Origin: Actinernus sp. WN-2022
Taxonomy: Eukaryota > Cnidaria > Anthozoa > Actiniaria > Actinernidae
Assembly: GCA_030867875.1 (NCBI GenBank)
Contig: JAOWCC010000019.1
Coordinates: 29,966,966-30,030,965 of the forward strand
DNA: 64,000 bases
Direction of reading: 5' to 3'
Position numbers and translations under genes: made by a program. Each line of letters starts with the position of its first letter. Position 1 is the stretch's first letter. Positions 58,001 through 64,000 of this stretch are shown in pieces. Under the pieces are notes generated by a model. That model had not been told where the DNA came from. It saw nothing but the letters and a program-made list of their open reading frames with translations, and made no database searches.

Positions 58001-61000
58001 CTTTGTCCTCTTTTTAAAGCCGAAGTAGAGGATGAACAGCATTTCATAATTATATTACCAAATGCCGAGAAACGAATTATATGCTTCACTGGAAAACACA
58101 TTGAAAATATCCTACTTAGTCATTATTTATTTATTGGACACGACGCTGATCTAAACATTGATGTCTGCAAAGTGCCAATAAAACCTCTTCTTCTGTCTGT
58201 CTGTCTGTCATATTCTGTCTAGTTGACTACCAGCATTCCGAGACCCAGGCTACTGCACTGATGGTAGCAGCAGGACGTGGCTGTGTTGGTGTCGTGGAAC
58301 AGTTACTCAGCCTTGGTGCCAACCCACACATCCGGGAACCCAAAAACGGATGGTAAGAGCAATGTCGTTCTAATCTGTAACATTGATGTGTTTTGGTTGT
58401 AAAGGGGCACTGGCAATCGAATTGAAACTTCAAGTTTTAAAAACAAAACCAGAAAAATAACACCCTGCCAGAAAAGAAATGTTATGTGAATGTCCTGATA
58501 TGCTTTTCAGACTTTTTCGATAGAGGATGGCAAAGATTAAAGTGGATTATTCTAAAAACTTGATTTCTGTTTACAGTGAACCGATTTCAAGTTGCTCGAA
58601 ATTACTCTTACCAGCAGTATTTTCATCCACTCGAATCTTTGCCATCTTTCATCAAGATTGTTTCACATTTTCTCCAGTTTACCTGTAACGCATACTCTGC
58701 TAATCTGAGTAGTTTATTTTGGTATTTCGTTATGATAAAGTTTATCATTTCGGGGTTGACATAGCTCATTTAATGGTTCGTGTTGTTTTGTTTTTAGGAC
58801 CGCCATGGACTGGGCAAAGAAGTGGGATCACGCAGAAGTTATAGAACAACTTTATTCGTATTTGTAAGCATTTTATAATCCTATTTTCCAACAATTTTGA
58901 ACACGTCACTTAAAAAAAATGTATTCGCTTATTATCGCCACTTAAAATTCAGAAATGAGGCAGCTCACGCAAGTCGAACTGACAGCATTTATAAAATAAT
59001 TTAGATAGTATGCGTAACGCGCATTCTGATTGGCTGATAGCCATGTTTTCATTGGCTTGTGCAAATATGGAAATGACGTCACACCGTAAGTGCTTCTTTT
59101 ATCAAAATAATTATTTTATAAGAGAAATGAAACATCTTCCGTGTTTGCACAGGCTCATGCAAATCTCGGTAAGTTTGGGAGAATCAGTCTCGAGCAGGTA
59201 CAAATACTCGGCCTGCGATCTCGTGTTTGTTCTGCTCTCGAATTCTCCCAAGCTTACCTCGGTTTGCATGAGCCTGTGCAAACACGGAATATCTATTTCA
59301 TTTATTTAATGAAGTAGCTGTGGGTGTCGCGCAATGGATTAGTGCACGGTATCCTGTCACGGACCACCACATCTGTACCGACTCTTCTCTGATCCGAGTA
59401 GCTTCTATAGCTTTGAATTCCCTTAATTGGGATCTCTGTCAGAGAAGGTGTAAAGTTTGTGCATCGTCGTTCTCCTGAAAGAGCAGTCGGTTATGTCTCT
59501 ATCAATTCCATGCCCCCCTGGGCATTTGTCGGGATTTTGTCATTTCTTTCCAAGAACAACGCAAATGCCCCATGGTTGGGCCAGCTGAGCTGTCAAACGC
59601 CTCACTCCGAGGCAAGTATAGAGAACGCGCCAAATTCCTTCGTCGTTTCAAAGCCACATTTCACCGCTTTTCTTTATTAAAGTAATGTACTACTCCCCTT
59701 CAAACACTTTCGTAAGTGCCCCCAATCCCACACTCACTAGCCAGTTCCCAACAAATCGCACACTTCACCCCGAAACTGGGAAATTCCTAACGCCATATTC
59801 ACGGATGGCTTTTCTGCCGCCATAGCATGTTGATCGATGAAGCAAGCACATGTTGATCAGTTGAGCAAAACAAACATAGAGGAGGGGTGGGGTTATTTTT
59901 TTATATATTTCCCGGGCCCGGGCACCCACCCCAGGGACAGATAGGTTGTCAAATGCCCCATCTTGCCCGGGGGGGGGGGGGGGGGGGGGGGAAGGGGGAA
60001 GAGAGATGGGCGGGAGAGATGGGCGGGCTTGGAATTGATAGAGACGTCAGACTGAAGGGGCTACCGATGTTAAATATAGAACTTTACTTTACTTTACATC
60101 AGGCAGACTCCAAACACTTTACGTGTGACCTCGGAGCACATCATAGCTAATTCAAACTGGTTGGAGCTGGGTTGAAGAGCAGGGAGGGAAAGATTGCAAG
60201 CTGGGGAAAAATATTCGGAGTCAGAAAGAGAATGTACCAACTCAACCCACATCCAGGGGGAAGGGGCTGTCTTGTTTTTGACGTAATCTACAATGTATAT
60301 GTGCGGCGGTCTGGGTCCGATTTTGAACCTAATTTCGATTCAGAAACTAATTTCGATTCGGTTCAGGATTTTTCGTAAAAATATATTGAATTCCGGGTTA
60401 TAGATGATTCAGAATAATCAAACAGGGAGAACATCCGGGTTCGTCCTCGCGGTTTTGGAGTTATTTCTTTCTCAGAAACCGGGTCCGATTCTGTGTCCCA
60501 TCCACCCTCCCACGCACACATGTGACTTTAACCAAAATCGAACCTAAATGCAGATGTGATGGGTGGGCAATTTACCTCTACGTCATCCTGACTCCCCAGT
60601 TACTGCCTAATTTCTCAACACACAATGTACTCAGGACCGCACGTTTTGGTGTGTTAATTCTGTTATTCTTTTCTCTCTAAGAGCGTCTCCTCGTGTGTCG
60701 TACAGCGATGACATCTCTCTAGAGAATCAGTCTAATGAGTTGAGTGAAGAGAACAAGGAACTCCTGGCTGTTTACCACAAGACATTTGATGATGACCGGG
60801 TGAGAAAACTAGTGTACGTCCTGTGGTTGAGGTGTTATTGCTAATGTAGTCTGGGTAATTTACGATTGAACAAGCTGCGCTGAAATAGTGTGGTCGGCAC
60901 GTGTTCGGTAAGTGATCGGTAGGTTGTCGGTACTTGTTCAATAAGTGTTTGGCAAGTGATCGGTAGGTGGTGGGTAGATAGTCGGCTGGTCACATCATTT

Positions 61001-64000
61001 TGTTTCGGTGCAGTTCAATATTAAGGCAAATCCCTGGGCAAGAAGCCCGTTTCCTTTTCTTTGTTGTTGCTAGAGATGCCAGTGGTGTTGAAGAAGTTAC
61101 AATGTAGGTTTAAAGAAAACAGACAAAATAAACTCGAAAGAAGAATTTCCTTACCGTAACGGTATTGTAACTTACTATACCGTAATATGTAATGCGATGC
61201 GAAAGACGACAATGGGAATTCAACGTCACGGCATGACGTACAGAAACCGTTAATTAAGTCATTGCCGTAACTTGCTGTTGCTTACTGTCTTCAGGTGGAT
61301 CTGAACCTCATTACCAGTTTGATGACGTACATCTGTGACTCAGAAAGACAAGGTAAACAAATACCACAGACTATTGCTTGTAGAAAGCATTACACAATTG
61401 TAGAAAGCTGTCGATTGTGTCCGTAAGTGATCTGCTCTCTTATGACTGGGCCAGATGTCGTGGTAAACCTAGTTGTCAGCATTGTCTTCATTAATGTTTG
61501 GGGCATGAAAAGGTTCATTATAGTTGTTATATACCTCTTATAGGTCTTTTGCAAGAAACCGTCACGTGCTGATATATCACTTTAATAACCAATGAATTGC
61601 GCTCGTGTTCCCATGGGAAAGGCTTTACTAGAACCAGTGATGACCTCTACTTACCCTGAAGATTGGAAGCAAGCTGAGGTTATAGCACTGCTAAAGGAGG
61701 GCGACCATGAAGATCCTACGAACAACCGGCCATTATCACTCCTGCCAGTCGTTTCTAAAATCTGCAAGAAAGTAGCACTGATTCAGTTTTCTGACTATCT
61801 ATCACAGCACAAACGTCTTAACGTTCATCAAAGCGGAAACCGCCAGTACCACTCCACTGAGACACTCAATATCTATACTACAGATTCAGATTAAGTCAGA
61901 TTTGTTAACCATCCAGTACAACCACGTGATTGTATTCCTGCAAAAGGCGCATTCACCTCGTTCGCTAGGTCCGTGCCATAAGTCAAAACGTTATGCTCCG
62001 CTGGCCGAAAGAACGAAGGCTCTGGAGTTCAAATACAAGTTTCTTAGGTCTTGAACGTTTTTAGGAAATCATTTTATAACTTAGTAAGCTCACAGTGAAT
62101 TATAAATTAAGAAAACTTCAACCTGTGAAAGTCTTAGGCTTAGCTTTTAAGTAGTTTTCTTGTTTTTCTTGAAAGATTTCACGTACTCTGTTTTCTTTTA
62201 GTTTCGGCGGGAAACTGCATGGGGAGACGCGAGCGCGGCGACCGGCTTATCAAAAGCGCATGCGTGTGACGTTTTGCCGCGGTGTAGCCGTAAGTTATAC
62301 CGGTAGACTGAGGAGGCACGGGGAACGAGAATGAGTGTTTTCCCTGTTTTGTGGCCAAATCGCAAAGCATGCATAACTTGCGGCACGGACCGACTAAGTT
62401 CAACTGATAGGCCTATTTCAAAATCACCTGACATAGCACGAACTGGAAGGACATTTTCAATATGGCTGCGATCTCGGTGACCAAGTGCTGCAAGATCAGT
62501 CATCGTGTCTTTTCATTACAACTTCTGCTTATTCGTACTTGCGACTGAAAGTAGAGTTCCTAAGGAGAGAAATCGCTCACTTCATTAATTCACGAAATGA
62601 CCATATAAACTAACATAAATTAGCAGTGGTTTTAAAATGTCAATATTTGACAGCAATTGAGTGACGATGGTGGTTTAGTGTAGTGGTTGCGACGTTTGCC
62701 TTACGAGTAGGTGGTAGTGGGGTTCGAGTTCTAGAAAATCTCTCCAATTTTTTTTACCTCACCATTTTCTTGAGAAGTTTTTTCTTGAGAACCCTAGCTC
62801 TAGGTAGGTAAGATCTTGTTTACTGAGCGGTTAGGTTTTTTTTATTTTTCAGGGTTGGATTTTAGTTAGTTTATATTGTCATTTCCTGAATAAATTAAGT
62901 GAGCGATTCCTCTCCTTAAGAGCTCGTGAACCATATTTGGATTCGGACTGCGTTGGCGGTATTGTTGTTCTGTTATTCCCTTGCCCCCTCCCCACCGTGA
63001 GGATCCACTTGCGCCTACAACGTGTACAATCTCTTGTCAGCACTATAGCTTCACAAAGGTACATTTGGTGTGTACATTGGGTTCTCATGTTCTACTTTTC
63101 GTTGAATTTCAGGTGCCATTTTAGTATTTCTTCCTGGATATGACGAGATCATTACGTTAAGAGATCGTCTCGCCAGCGACAAGGAGTTCGGAAACACTAG
63201 AAAGTAAGACTCTACACGCCCTGATGCCATGTGTTAAAATCAATGTATTTAACACACATATGTCATTTTGTCGTGCCTTTGTCGTGTTATAGATACACAT
63301 ATGACGTCACAACGTAACGAGAATAAAGAAGTGTGCCACGAGACGCAGTCGATTGATGACTGTTGTTCTTGTCATGTTTTGACGTCATCTTTGAAATGTC
63401 GGTGTTTAATTAAGTTTAATTAAGTACTAAATAAATCTATAAGAAAATGGAAAAGAATTCCCAACTTCATAACAACTCATCTTCACGGCAAACGACCATG
63501 TTTACCGTTCGGTGGAAAGAAAACAAATGTGATGCTTAATCTCTATAAAGAGGAAAAATTCATGTCAAAATGAAATCTATTTGTTTTATACAATAAGTAG
63601 TGAAAAAAAGGAGGATACAAAATGATTTGTGCAAAACGTGACGTCATCAGTGTATCTGTACTCAAATAACACATGGCTGTCGACCAATCAGAGCGCGCGT
63701 TTCGCACTGTTTATTGTATAAACGTGACGTCATTTGTGTATCTGTGCTCTAATAATACATGGCTATCAATCAATCAGCGCGCGTTTCGCACTGTTTCTTG
63801 TATAAACGTGACGTAATTTTTCTATCTGTACTCTACTAATACATGGCTATCGACCAATCAGCACGCGTTTCGCACTGTTTCTTGTATAAACGTGACGTCA
63901 TCTGTGCATCTGTACTCTAATAATACATGGCTATCAATCAATCAGAGCGCGCGTTTCGCACTGTTTAGTGTACAGTTGTTGATAGTGCTAAATAATGTAT
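30879..64000 (+). CDS. YTHDC2: YTHDC2, 3'-5' RNA helicase of the m6A reader family, N-terminal part, 19 exons
   Basis: Partial gene leaving the right edge; the last exon seen ends at 63203. Nineteen coding exons with GT/AG borders and consistent phases give about 761 residues. Order: R3H domain (about 20-100, RAYIH at 54-58); RecA1 with motif [10 protein letters not shown] (196-204), motif Ia TQPRR (225-229), TNG (272-274), box II DEIH (296-299) and SAA (328-330); acidic linker (about 384-587); ankyrin pair (about 607-672); start of RecA2 with LVFLPGYDE. This is the YTHDC2 layout, including the ankyrin insert between RecA lobes that binds XRN1 in mammals. YTHDC2 unwinds RNA 3' to 5', reads m6A through a C-terminal YTH domain (outside this window) and controls meiotic entry in animals. 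DEIH replaces the DEVH of vertebrates. Without the YTH part an R3H/DEAH paralogue such as DHX36 must be considered, but the ankyrin insert excludes it. Confidence 0.94.
31129..31538. mobile_element. TTAA-flanked MITE, 410 bp
   Basis: TTAA at 31125-31128 and 31539-31542; inverted ends ACACGAAGTTCCGGTATAAA. No frame. piggyBac/Kolobok-type target. It begins only about 125 bp into YTHDC2 intron 1. Confidence 0.8.
31698..31996. mobile_element. TIR MITE, 0.3 kb
   Basis: AACTATAGAATACCCGGCC at the left, inverse GGGTATTCTATAGTT at the right; interior has repeated ACTGCGGA and GACCGCGGAC motifs. Confidence 0.65.
32508..32708 (-). mobile_element. SINE family C, 5' part only
   Basis: AACACAACAGGTTCTTTCAC through GGCCAGGATTCGAACCCC to CTACCAACTGAGCAGTAACC, the reverse of the SINE at 14063. 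The 3' half is missing. In YTHDC2 intron 1. Confidence 0.8.
33146..33236 (+). CDS. YTHDC2: YTHDC2 exon 2, R3H core
   Basis: Residues 42-71 plus split codon. [20 protein letters not shown] followed by [10 protein letters not shown] carries the Arg-x3-His signature of R3H nucleic-acid-binding domains. Acceptor GACAG; donor AAAGG|GTAAGT. Confidence 0.93.
33364..33560 (+). CDS. YTHDC2: YTHDC2 exon 3
   Basis: Residues 72-137 plus one base. [11 protein letters not shown] completes the R3H domain, then a Ser/Lys-rich stretch with [12 protein letters not shown] resembles the RFPVTNKER region of the human protein. Acceptor CTCACAG; donor TTGG|GTGAGT. Confidence 0.9.
34831..35519. mobile_element. TIR element with arms of about 160 bp
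   Basis: GTAGCCTGCGTCGCATCCGA through AGCGACGGAAAGCTTGTTCT and TGATTGGCTTTTAAAAATGC is repeated in inverse at 35360-35519. The short open frames in the arms mirror each other and are not genes. A poly-G run borders the left end (34816-34829). Confidence 0.85.
35526..37138. repeat. Region of AGATCTT/AGATCCT inverted repeats
   Basis: GATCCCAGGTTCAG with GCCAAGATCTTACC at the left is loosely mirrored by GGAGATCTTAACAAGATCCT and CCCTGGGAT at the right; similar motifs occur at 36340-36380 with a (CT)n tract. Possibly one or two decayed TIR elements in YTHDC2 intron 3. Confidence 0.35.
38121..38278 (+). CDS. YTHDC2: YTHDC2 exon 4
   Basis: Residues 138-190. [20 protein letters not shown] and [17 protein letters not shown] correspond to the helix entering the helicase core (human FRQSLPVFEKQEEIVKIIKEN). 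Acceptor TTATTAG; donor CAG|GTAACA, phase 0. Confidence 0.93.
38600..38790. mobile_element. Foldback MITE, copy 2
   Basis: GCAGATATTATGGTTGCATC, AATAGCAGTTAAATCAGTGG and the mirrored right part with ATTCATAG match the element at 29124-29367. Confidence 0.6.
39394..40435. mobile_element. Long-TIR element with 11-bp target duplication (Mutator-like?)
   Basis: GGAAATCGCCC occurs at 39383-39393 and again at 40436-40446. The ends (AATCTCGTACCCAG, TTTGTTTCTTACTGCGCATG, AATAATAGGGCTCTGGAAGA) are inverted over about 80 bp. Duplications of 9-11 bp with long TIRs fit Mutator-like elements. No transposase. In YTHDC2 intron 4. Confidence 0.75.
41003..42290. mobile_element. TIR element built of tandem repeats
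   Basis: Left CTAGCTAATCCAATTCTTA and CTACCCAAGAAGAGCTTG are inverted at 42140-42280. Inside are about ten tandem units of 70-100 bp, each with AATCTAAGTTATTCGGCAGT and AGGGCTTTTCACGAT. Architecture is like 16684-18802 but the sequence is unrelated. In YTHDC2 intron 4. Confidence 0.75.
42418..43017. mobile_element. TTTCGCG MITE with TA duplication
   Basis: TA at 42416-42417 and 43018-43019; inverted ends CCTTATTATCACTTATTTTC, followed by repeated TTTCGCG at both sides. The middle (42600-42805) reads [14 protein letters not shown] and, in another stretch, [15 protein letters not shown] before a stop and DDEE, perhaps a transposase-tail relic. Confidence 0.8.
44160..44204 (+). CDS. YTHDC2: YTHDC2 exon 5, 45-nt exon holding the Walker A motif
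   Basis: Residues 191-205, [15 protein letters not shown]. The whole ATP-binding P-loop sits on this one small exon, flanked by phase-0 introns of 5.9 kb and 1.1 kb. Acceptor GTTACAG; donor CAG|GTGAAT. Skipping would keep frame and remove ATP binding. Confidence 0.95.
44228..44990. mobile_element. Two nested foldbacks
   Basis: TATCACGATTCA (44230) is inverted at 44847-44858. A tight palindrome at 44866-44990 (GAACTAATTGCGATTTTGAG, TACCGAATTATATTGCCG and inverse) follows. Fills most of YTHDC2 intron 5. Confidence 0.6.
45282..45448 (+). CDS. YTHDC2: YTHDC2 exon 6
   Basis: Residues 206-260 plus two bases. VPQFIMENS, then [20 protein letters not shown] (motif Ia) and [14 protein letters not shown], all diagnostic of DEAH/RHA helicases. 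Acceptor GTGAAG has a T-rich tract before it; donor GCAG|GTCAGA. Confidence 0.95.
45995..46155 (-). mobile_element. SINE family A, copy 4, internally deleted
   Basis: AATTTCTAAAGAGACCTGAA at the left joins directly to the head region (GGGAATCAAACCTGGGCCAC) because about 100 bp of body is missing. Confidence 0.8.
46032..46488. repeat. Tandem duplication of SINE plus flank
   Basis: CCAGGCCACTGCACATTGTA and TTCAATTTGTGTATTTTTAT follow both SINE heads (46149-46211, 46427-46488). The pair therefore arose by duplicating SINE and flank, and the first unit later lost its centre. Confidence 0.75.
46207..46435 (-). mobile_element. SINE family A, copy 5
   Basis: CAAAGTCGCAACCTGCC through GGGAATCAAACCTGGGCCAC and CACCCAGGCC; body present. 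Head is followed by the same flanking DNA as copy 4. Confidence 0.85.
47049..47352. mobile_element. Two adjacent foldback MITEs
   Basis: Each hairpin (47049-47195, 47211-47352) carries GTGTGCA, TGACTCCTGATCACATTCTA and AATTCTCC, mirrored around a CATTGTTTTCT loop. They end about 50 bp before the exon 7 acceptor. Confidence 0.85.
47403..47505 (+). CDS. YTHDC2: YTHDC2 exon 7
   Basis: Residues 261-295. [20 protein letters not shown] (motif Ib) then THIIV leading into box II on the next exon. Acceptor TTCTGCTTAG; donor GTG|GTGAGT, phase 0. Two foldback MITEs end about 50 bp upstream of the acceptor. Confidence 0.94.
48480..48625. mobile_element. Palindromic MITE
   Basis: CGGACTGGACGGGGATTTCA, AGTCC and TTCCAGTCCTCGGCTGCG are mirrored. 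A related TTCCAGTAACTGGAA palindrome pair is at 48225-48297. Confidence 0.8.
48990..49082 (+). mobile_element. SINE family B, 3' fragment
   Basis: GCAAATGGTTAGACCTTCAC and CAAGTCTATCACTCTTTCAA match the 3' half of the SINE at 7832-8062. Confidence 0.65.
49196..49352 (+). CDS. YTHDC2: YTHDC2 exon 8, box II
   Basis: Residues 296-347 plus one base. [14 protein letters not shown] carries box II (Walker B), and [17 protein letters not shown] carries motif III. Ile replaces the Ala of canonical DEAH and the Val of vertebrate YTHDC2. Acceptor TTTTCAG; donor CATG|GTAAGT. Confidence 0.95.
49715..49990 (-). mobile_element. SINE family C, degraded copy
   Basis: TATTTATACAGCATGCCATA through CAACAGGTTCTTTCACATCT to GGCCAGGATTCAAACCCC, the reverse of 14063-14433 with the head partly lost. 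In YTHDC2 intron 8. Confidence 0.75.
50114..50168 (+). CDS. YTHDC2: YTHDC2 exon 9
   Basis: Residues 348-365 plus two bases. [16 protein letters not shown] matches the GRxFEVKEMFLED segment that closes RecA1. Acceptor TTATTAG; donor AACAT|GTAAGT. Confidence 0.92.
50275..50327 (+). CDS. YTHDC2: YTHDC2 exon 10
   Basis: Residues 366-383 plus one base. [14 protein letters not shown] matches human GYTNKEMLKYKKE at the start of the linker. Acceptor TTTTCAG; donor AAGG|GTTGGT. The alternative GT three bases downstream region was rejected on phase. Confidence 0.85.
50788..51045 (+). CDS. YTHDC2: YTHDC2 exon 11, linker
   Basis: Residues 384-469 plus one base. Lys/Ser-rich, then a [15 protein letters not shown] segment and an acidic tail ([20 protein letters not shown]). 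No clear human counterpart; phase and open frame support it. Acceptor TCTGCAG; donor GAAG|GTATGA. Confidence 0.85.
52087..52435. mobile_element. hAT-like MITE, copy 2
   Basis: 8-bp duplication GCACCAAG at 52079-52086 and 52436-52443; inverted ends CACACAGTGGTCAAACG / CACACAGCGGTCAAACG. Body as in 28532-28851. In YTHDC2 intron 11. Confidence 0.88.
52619..52902 (+). CDS. YTHDC2: YTHDC2 exon 12, acidic linker
   Basis: Residues 470-564. Almost half of it is Asp and Glu (for example [20 protein letters not shown] and later [12 protein letters not shown]), ending in a Ser/Thr-rich stretch. Low complexity, likely disordered. Acceptor GAACCAG; donor CAG|GTGTGT, phase 0. Confidence 0.85.
53805..53873 (+). 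CDS. YTHDC2: YTHDC2 exon 13
   Basis: Residues 565-587. Acidic start, then [11 protein letters not shown], which aligns with human MDACLSDIWL and marks the end of the linker. A phase-0 exon of 69 nt. Acceptor TTCCAG; donor AAG|GTAGGA. Confidence 0.9.
53985..54062 (+). mobile_element. LINE C-terminal fragment
   Basis: [20 protein letters not shown] resembles the Cys-His motif near the end of LINE ORF2 (C..C...EDE.HFL..C). Very short. Confidence 0.35.
54422..54604 (+). pseudogene. Short transposon-type ORF, 60 aa
   Basis: [20 protein letters not shown], then [20 protein letters not shown] and SRLADSEF. Basic N-terminus with an AT-hook-like RGGRPKKP. It sits inside the TIR element and stops early, so it is likely the remaining first exon of that element's gene. 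Family not recognised with certainty. Confidence 0.45.
54657..55049. mobile_element. MITE with CCCCGGGGGGTACT ends
   Basis: CCCCGGGGGGTACTGGACCC at the left and GGGAGTACCCCCCCCCCTGG at the right are inverted. The inside repeats ACCCTGTTTAGGACA. Confidence 0.7.
55515..55850. mobile_element. Foldback MITEs
   Basis: AAAGAAGCCTTAGCCATGTT, TTTATACTATCATAAAACAC and GAGCATTTGAGAAC are mirrored at 55630-55690; a second inverted pair (TATAATATAGAT / ATCTATATTATA) follows at 55700-55838 with GCGCGCG near both ends. Confidence 0.7.
56290..56495. mobile_element. AATAGCCCACTTCC foldback MITE, copy a
   Basis: CGCCCACTTCCGAGATATGC, CTCACTTCC, AAAGGAATCAATACGAGGCT and CTCAGTCGTTCGTGA are mirrored to GGAAGTGGGCTATT. 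Confidence 0.88.
56717..56774 (+). CDS. YTHDC2: YTHDC2 exon 14
   Basis: Residues 588-606 plus one base. [16 protein letters not shown] aligns with human DAFAQVFHLILTENVS just before the ankyrin insert. Acceptor TCTCCAG; donor AGTG|GTGAGT. Confidence 0.93.
57355..57548. mobile_element. AATAGCCCACTTCC foldback MITE, copy b
   Basis: Nearly the same sequence as 56290-56495, with a different loop (ACTACAGTACATTGTACGTC) and part of the right arm missing. Confidence 0.88.
57992..58155 (+). mobile_element. LINE C-terminal fragment
   Basis: [20 protein letters not shown] then LPNAEKRII matches the end of LINE ORF2 proteins (CP.C..VEDE.HF...CP...); the second Cys is replaced by Phe. It lies about 70 bp before exon 15. 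Confidence 0.5.
58223..58352 (+). CDS. YTHDC2: YTHDC2 exon 15, ankyrin repeat
   Basis: Residues 607-649 plus two bases. [20 protein letters not shown] then [15 protein letters not shown] is an ankyrin repeat in the position unique to YTHDC2 among DEAH helicases. Acceptor TCTGTCTAG; donor GATG|GTAAGA. Confidence 0.95.
58798..58863 (+). CDS. YTHDC2: YTHDC2 exon 16, ankyrin repeat
   Basis: Residues 650-671 plus two bases. [19 protein letters not shown] matches human WMALDWAKHFGQTEIVDLL. Acceptor TTTTTAG; donor TATTT|GTAAGC. Confidence 0.94.
58990..59320. mobile_element. Foldback element
   Basis: CCGTGTTTGCACAGGCTCAT, GCAAATCTCGGTAAG and TTGGGAGAAT at 59140-59190 are mirrored at 59230-59290. 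The left part has GCGTAACGCGCATTCTGATT. Confidence 0.65.
59968..59992. repeat. Poly-G run
   Basis: About 22-24 consecutive G residues after CCC; exact length may be an assembly estimate. Confidence 0.9.
60682..60799 (+). CDS. YTHDC2: YTHDC2 exon 17
   Basis: Residues 672-711. A Ser-rich spacer followed by [20 protein letters not shown], matching human LSAEDRELLKAYHHSFDDEK. Acceptor CTCTAAG; donor CGG|GTGAGA, phase 0. Confidence 0.93.
61295..61352 (+). CDS. YTHDC2: YTHDC2 exon 18
   Basis: Residues 712-730 plus one base. [19 protein letters not shown] matches human VDLDLIMHLLYNIC. Acceptor GTCTTCAG; donor CAAG|GTAAAC. Confidence 0.93.
61592..61894 (+). pseudogene. LINE reverse-transcriptase fragment
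   Basis: An open frame with [37 protein letters not shown] and [13 protein letters not shown]. These are the N-terminal fingers motifs of CR1/Jockey-type RT (WK.A...PL.K.GD, N.RPISLLPV, QSGFR..HST). It ends before the catalytic motif. In YTHDC2 intron 18. Confidence 0.75.
62667..62745 (+). mobile_element. tRNA-like SINE head
   Basis: TGGTTTAGTGTAGTGGTTGC (A box-like) and GGGGTTCGAGTTC (B box-like) spaced as in tRNAs, without a pairing acceptor stem. Confidence 0.4.
63113..63203 (+). CDS. YTHDC2: YTHDC2 exon 19, start of RecA2
   Basis: Residues 731-760 plus two bases. [20 protein letters not shown] is motif IV of the second RecA lobe. Acceptor AATTTCAG; donor GAAA|GTAAGA. The next intron continues past the right edge. 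Confidence 0.95.
63635..63972. repeat. Tandem repeat, four units of 84-86 bp
   Basis: Units start at 63635, 63721, 63805 and 63889 with AACGTGACGTCAT and contain AATACATGGCTATCGACCAA and GCGCGTTTCGCACTGTTT. Each carries a CRE-like TGACGTCA (third copy mutated). A related TATGACGTCA lies near 63300. It continues close to the right edge. Confidence 0.9.

Overview
This is a eukaryotic nuclear window. It is AT-rich and intron-dense, and packed with tRNA-derived SINEs, foldback MITEs and short palindromic repeats. Protein similarity and repeat style point to a cnidarian, most likely an anthozoan such as a stony coral. The species call is inference.

Two conserved genes are arranged head to head. 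On the minus strand, from 30709 leftwards to beyond position 1, lies the N-terminal third of NOL6/Nrap (yeast Utp22), a nucleolar small-subunit processome protein: eight exons, about 365 codons, all splice phases consistent. On the plus strand, from 30879 to beyond the right edge, lie the first 19 exons (about 761 residues) of YTHDC2, a DEAH-box-type RNA helicase. These exons cover the R3H domain, RecA1 with a DEIH box II, an acidic linker much longer than I recall for the human protein, the ankyrin insert and the start of RecA2. The helicase C-terminal part and the YTH domain lie outside the window. The start codons are 169 bp apart. The shared promoter holds CCAAGATGGCGG/YY1-like motifs on both strands and a CACGTG E-box. 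The YTHDC2 start codon sits inside a near-perfect TISU element (translation initiator of short 5' UTRs).

Almost everything else is intronic mobile DNA. 1-30649 (NOL6 introns) holds five notable items: a 2.76 kb TIR element full of TTCATGAA palindromes (8425-11184); an element with GGTCAAATTGACC termini (12129-14674); a nested foldback with arms of about 250 bp (14742-16420); a TA-flanked element whose whole body is an inverted tandem array (16684-18802); and a 5.5 kb TIR element (21774-27324). The last carries a decayed gene for a large invertebrate repetitive protein family, in which I recognise FEN1/XPG-like nuclease motifs; it is itself interrupted by a LINE and by a TTAA-flanked MITE. A minisatellite of about 1.7 kb follows (27357-29095). 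31003-64000 (YTHDC2 introns) holds more MITEs: TTAA-type, hAT-like with 8-bp duplications, a possible Mutator-like one with an 11-bp duplication, a TTTCGCG-type one and several AATAGCCCACTTCC foldbacks. It also holds three SINE families, LINE fragments and an 84-bp tandem repeat at the right edge.

All exon coordinates come from reading splice signals and checking phase by hand; no transcript evidence was available.
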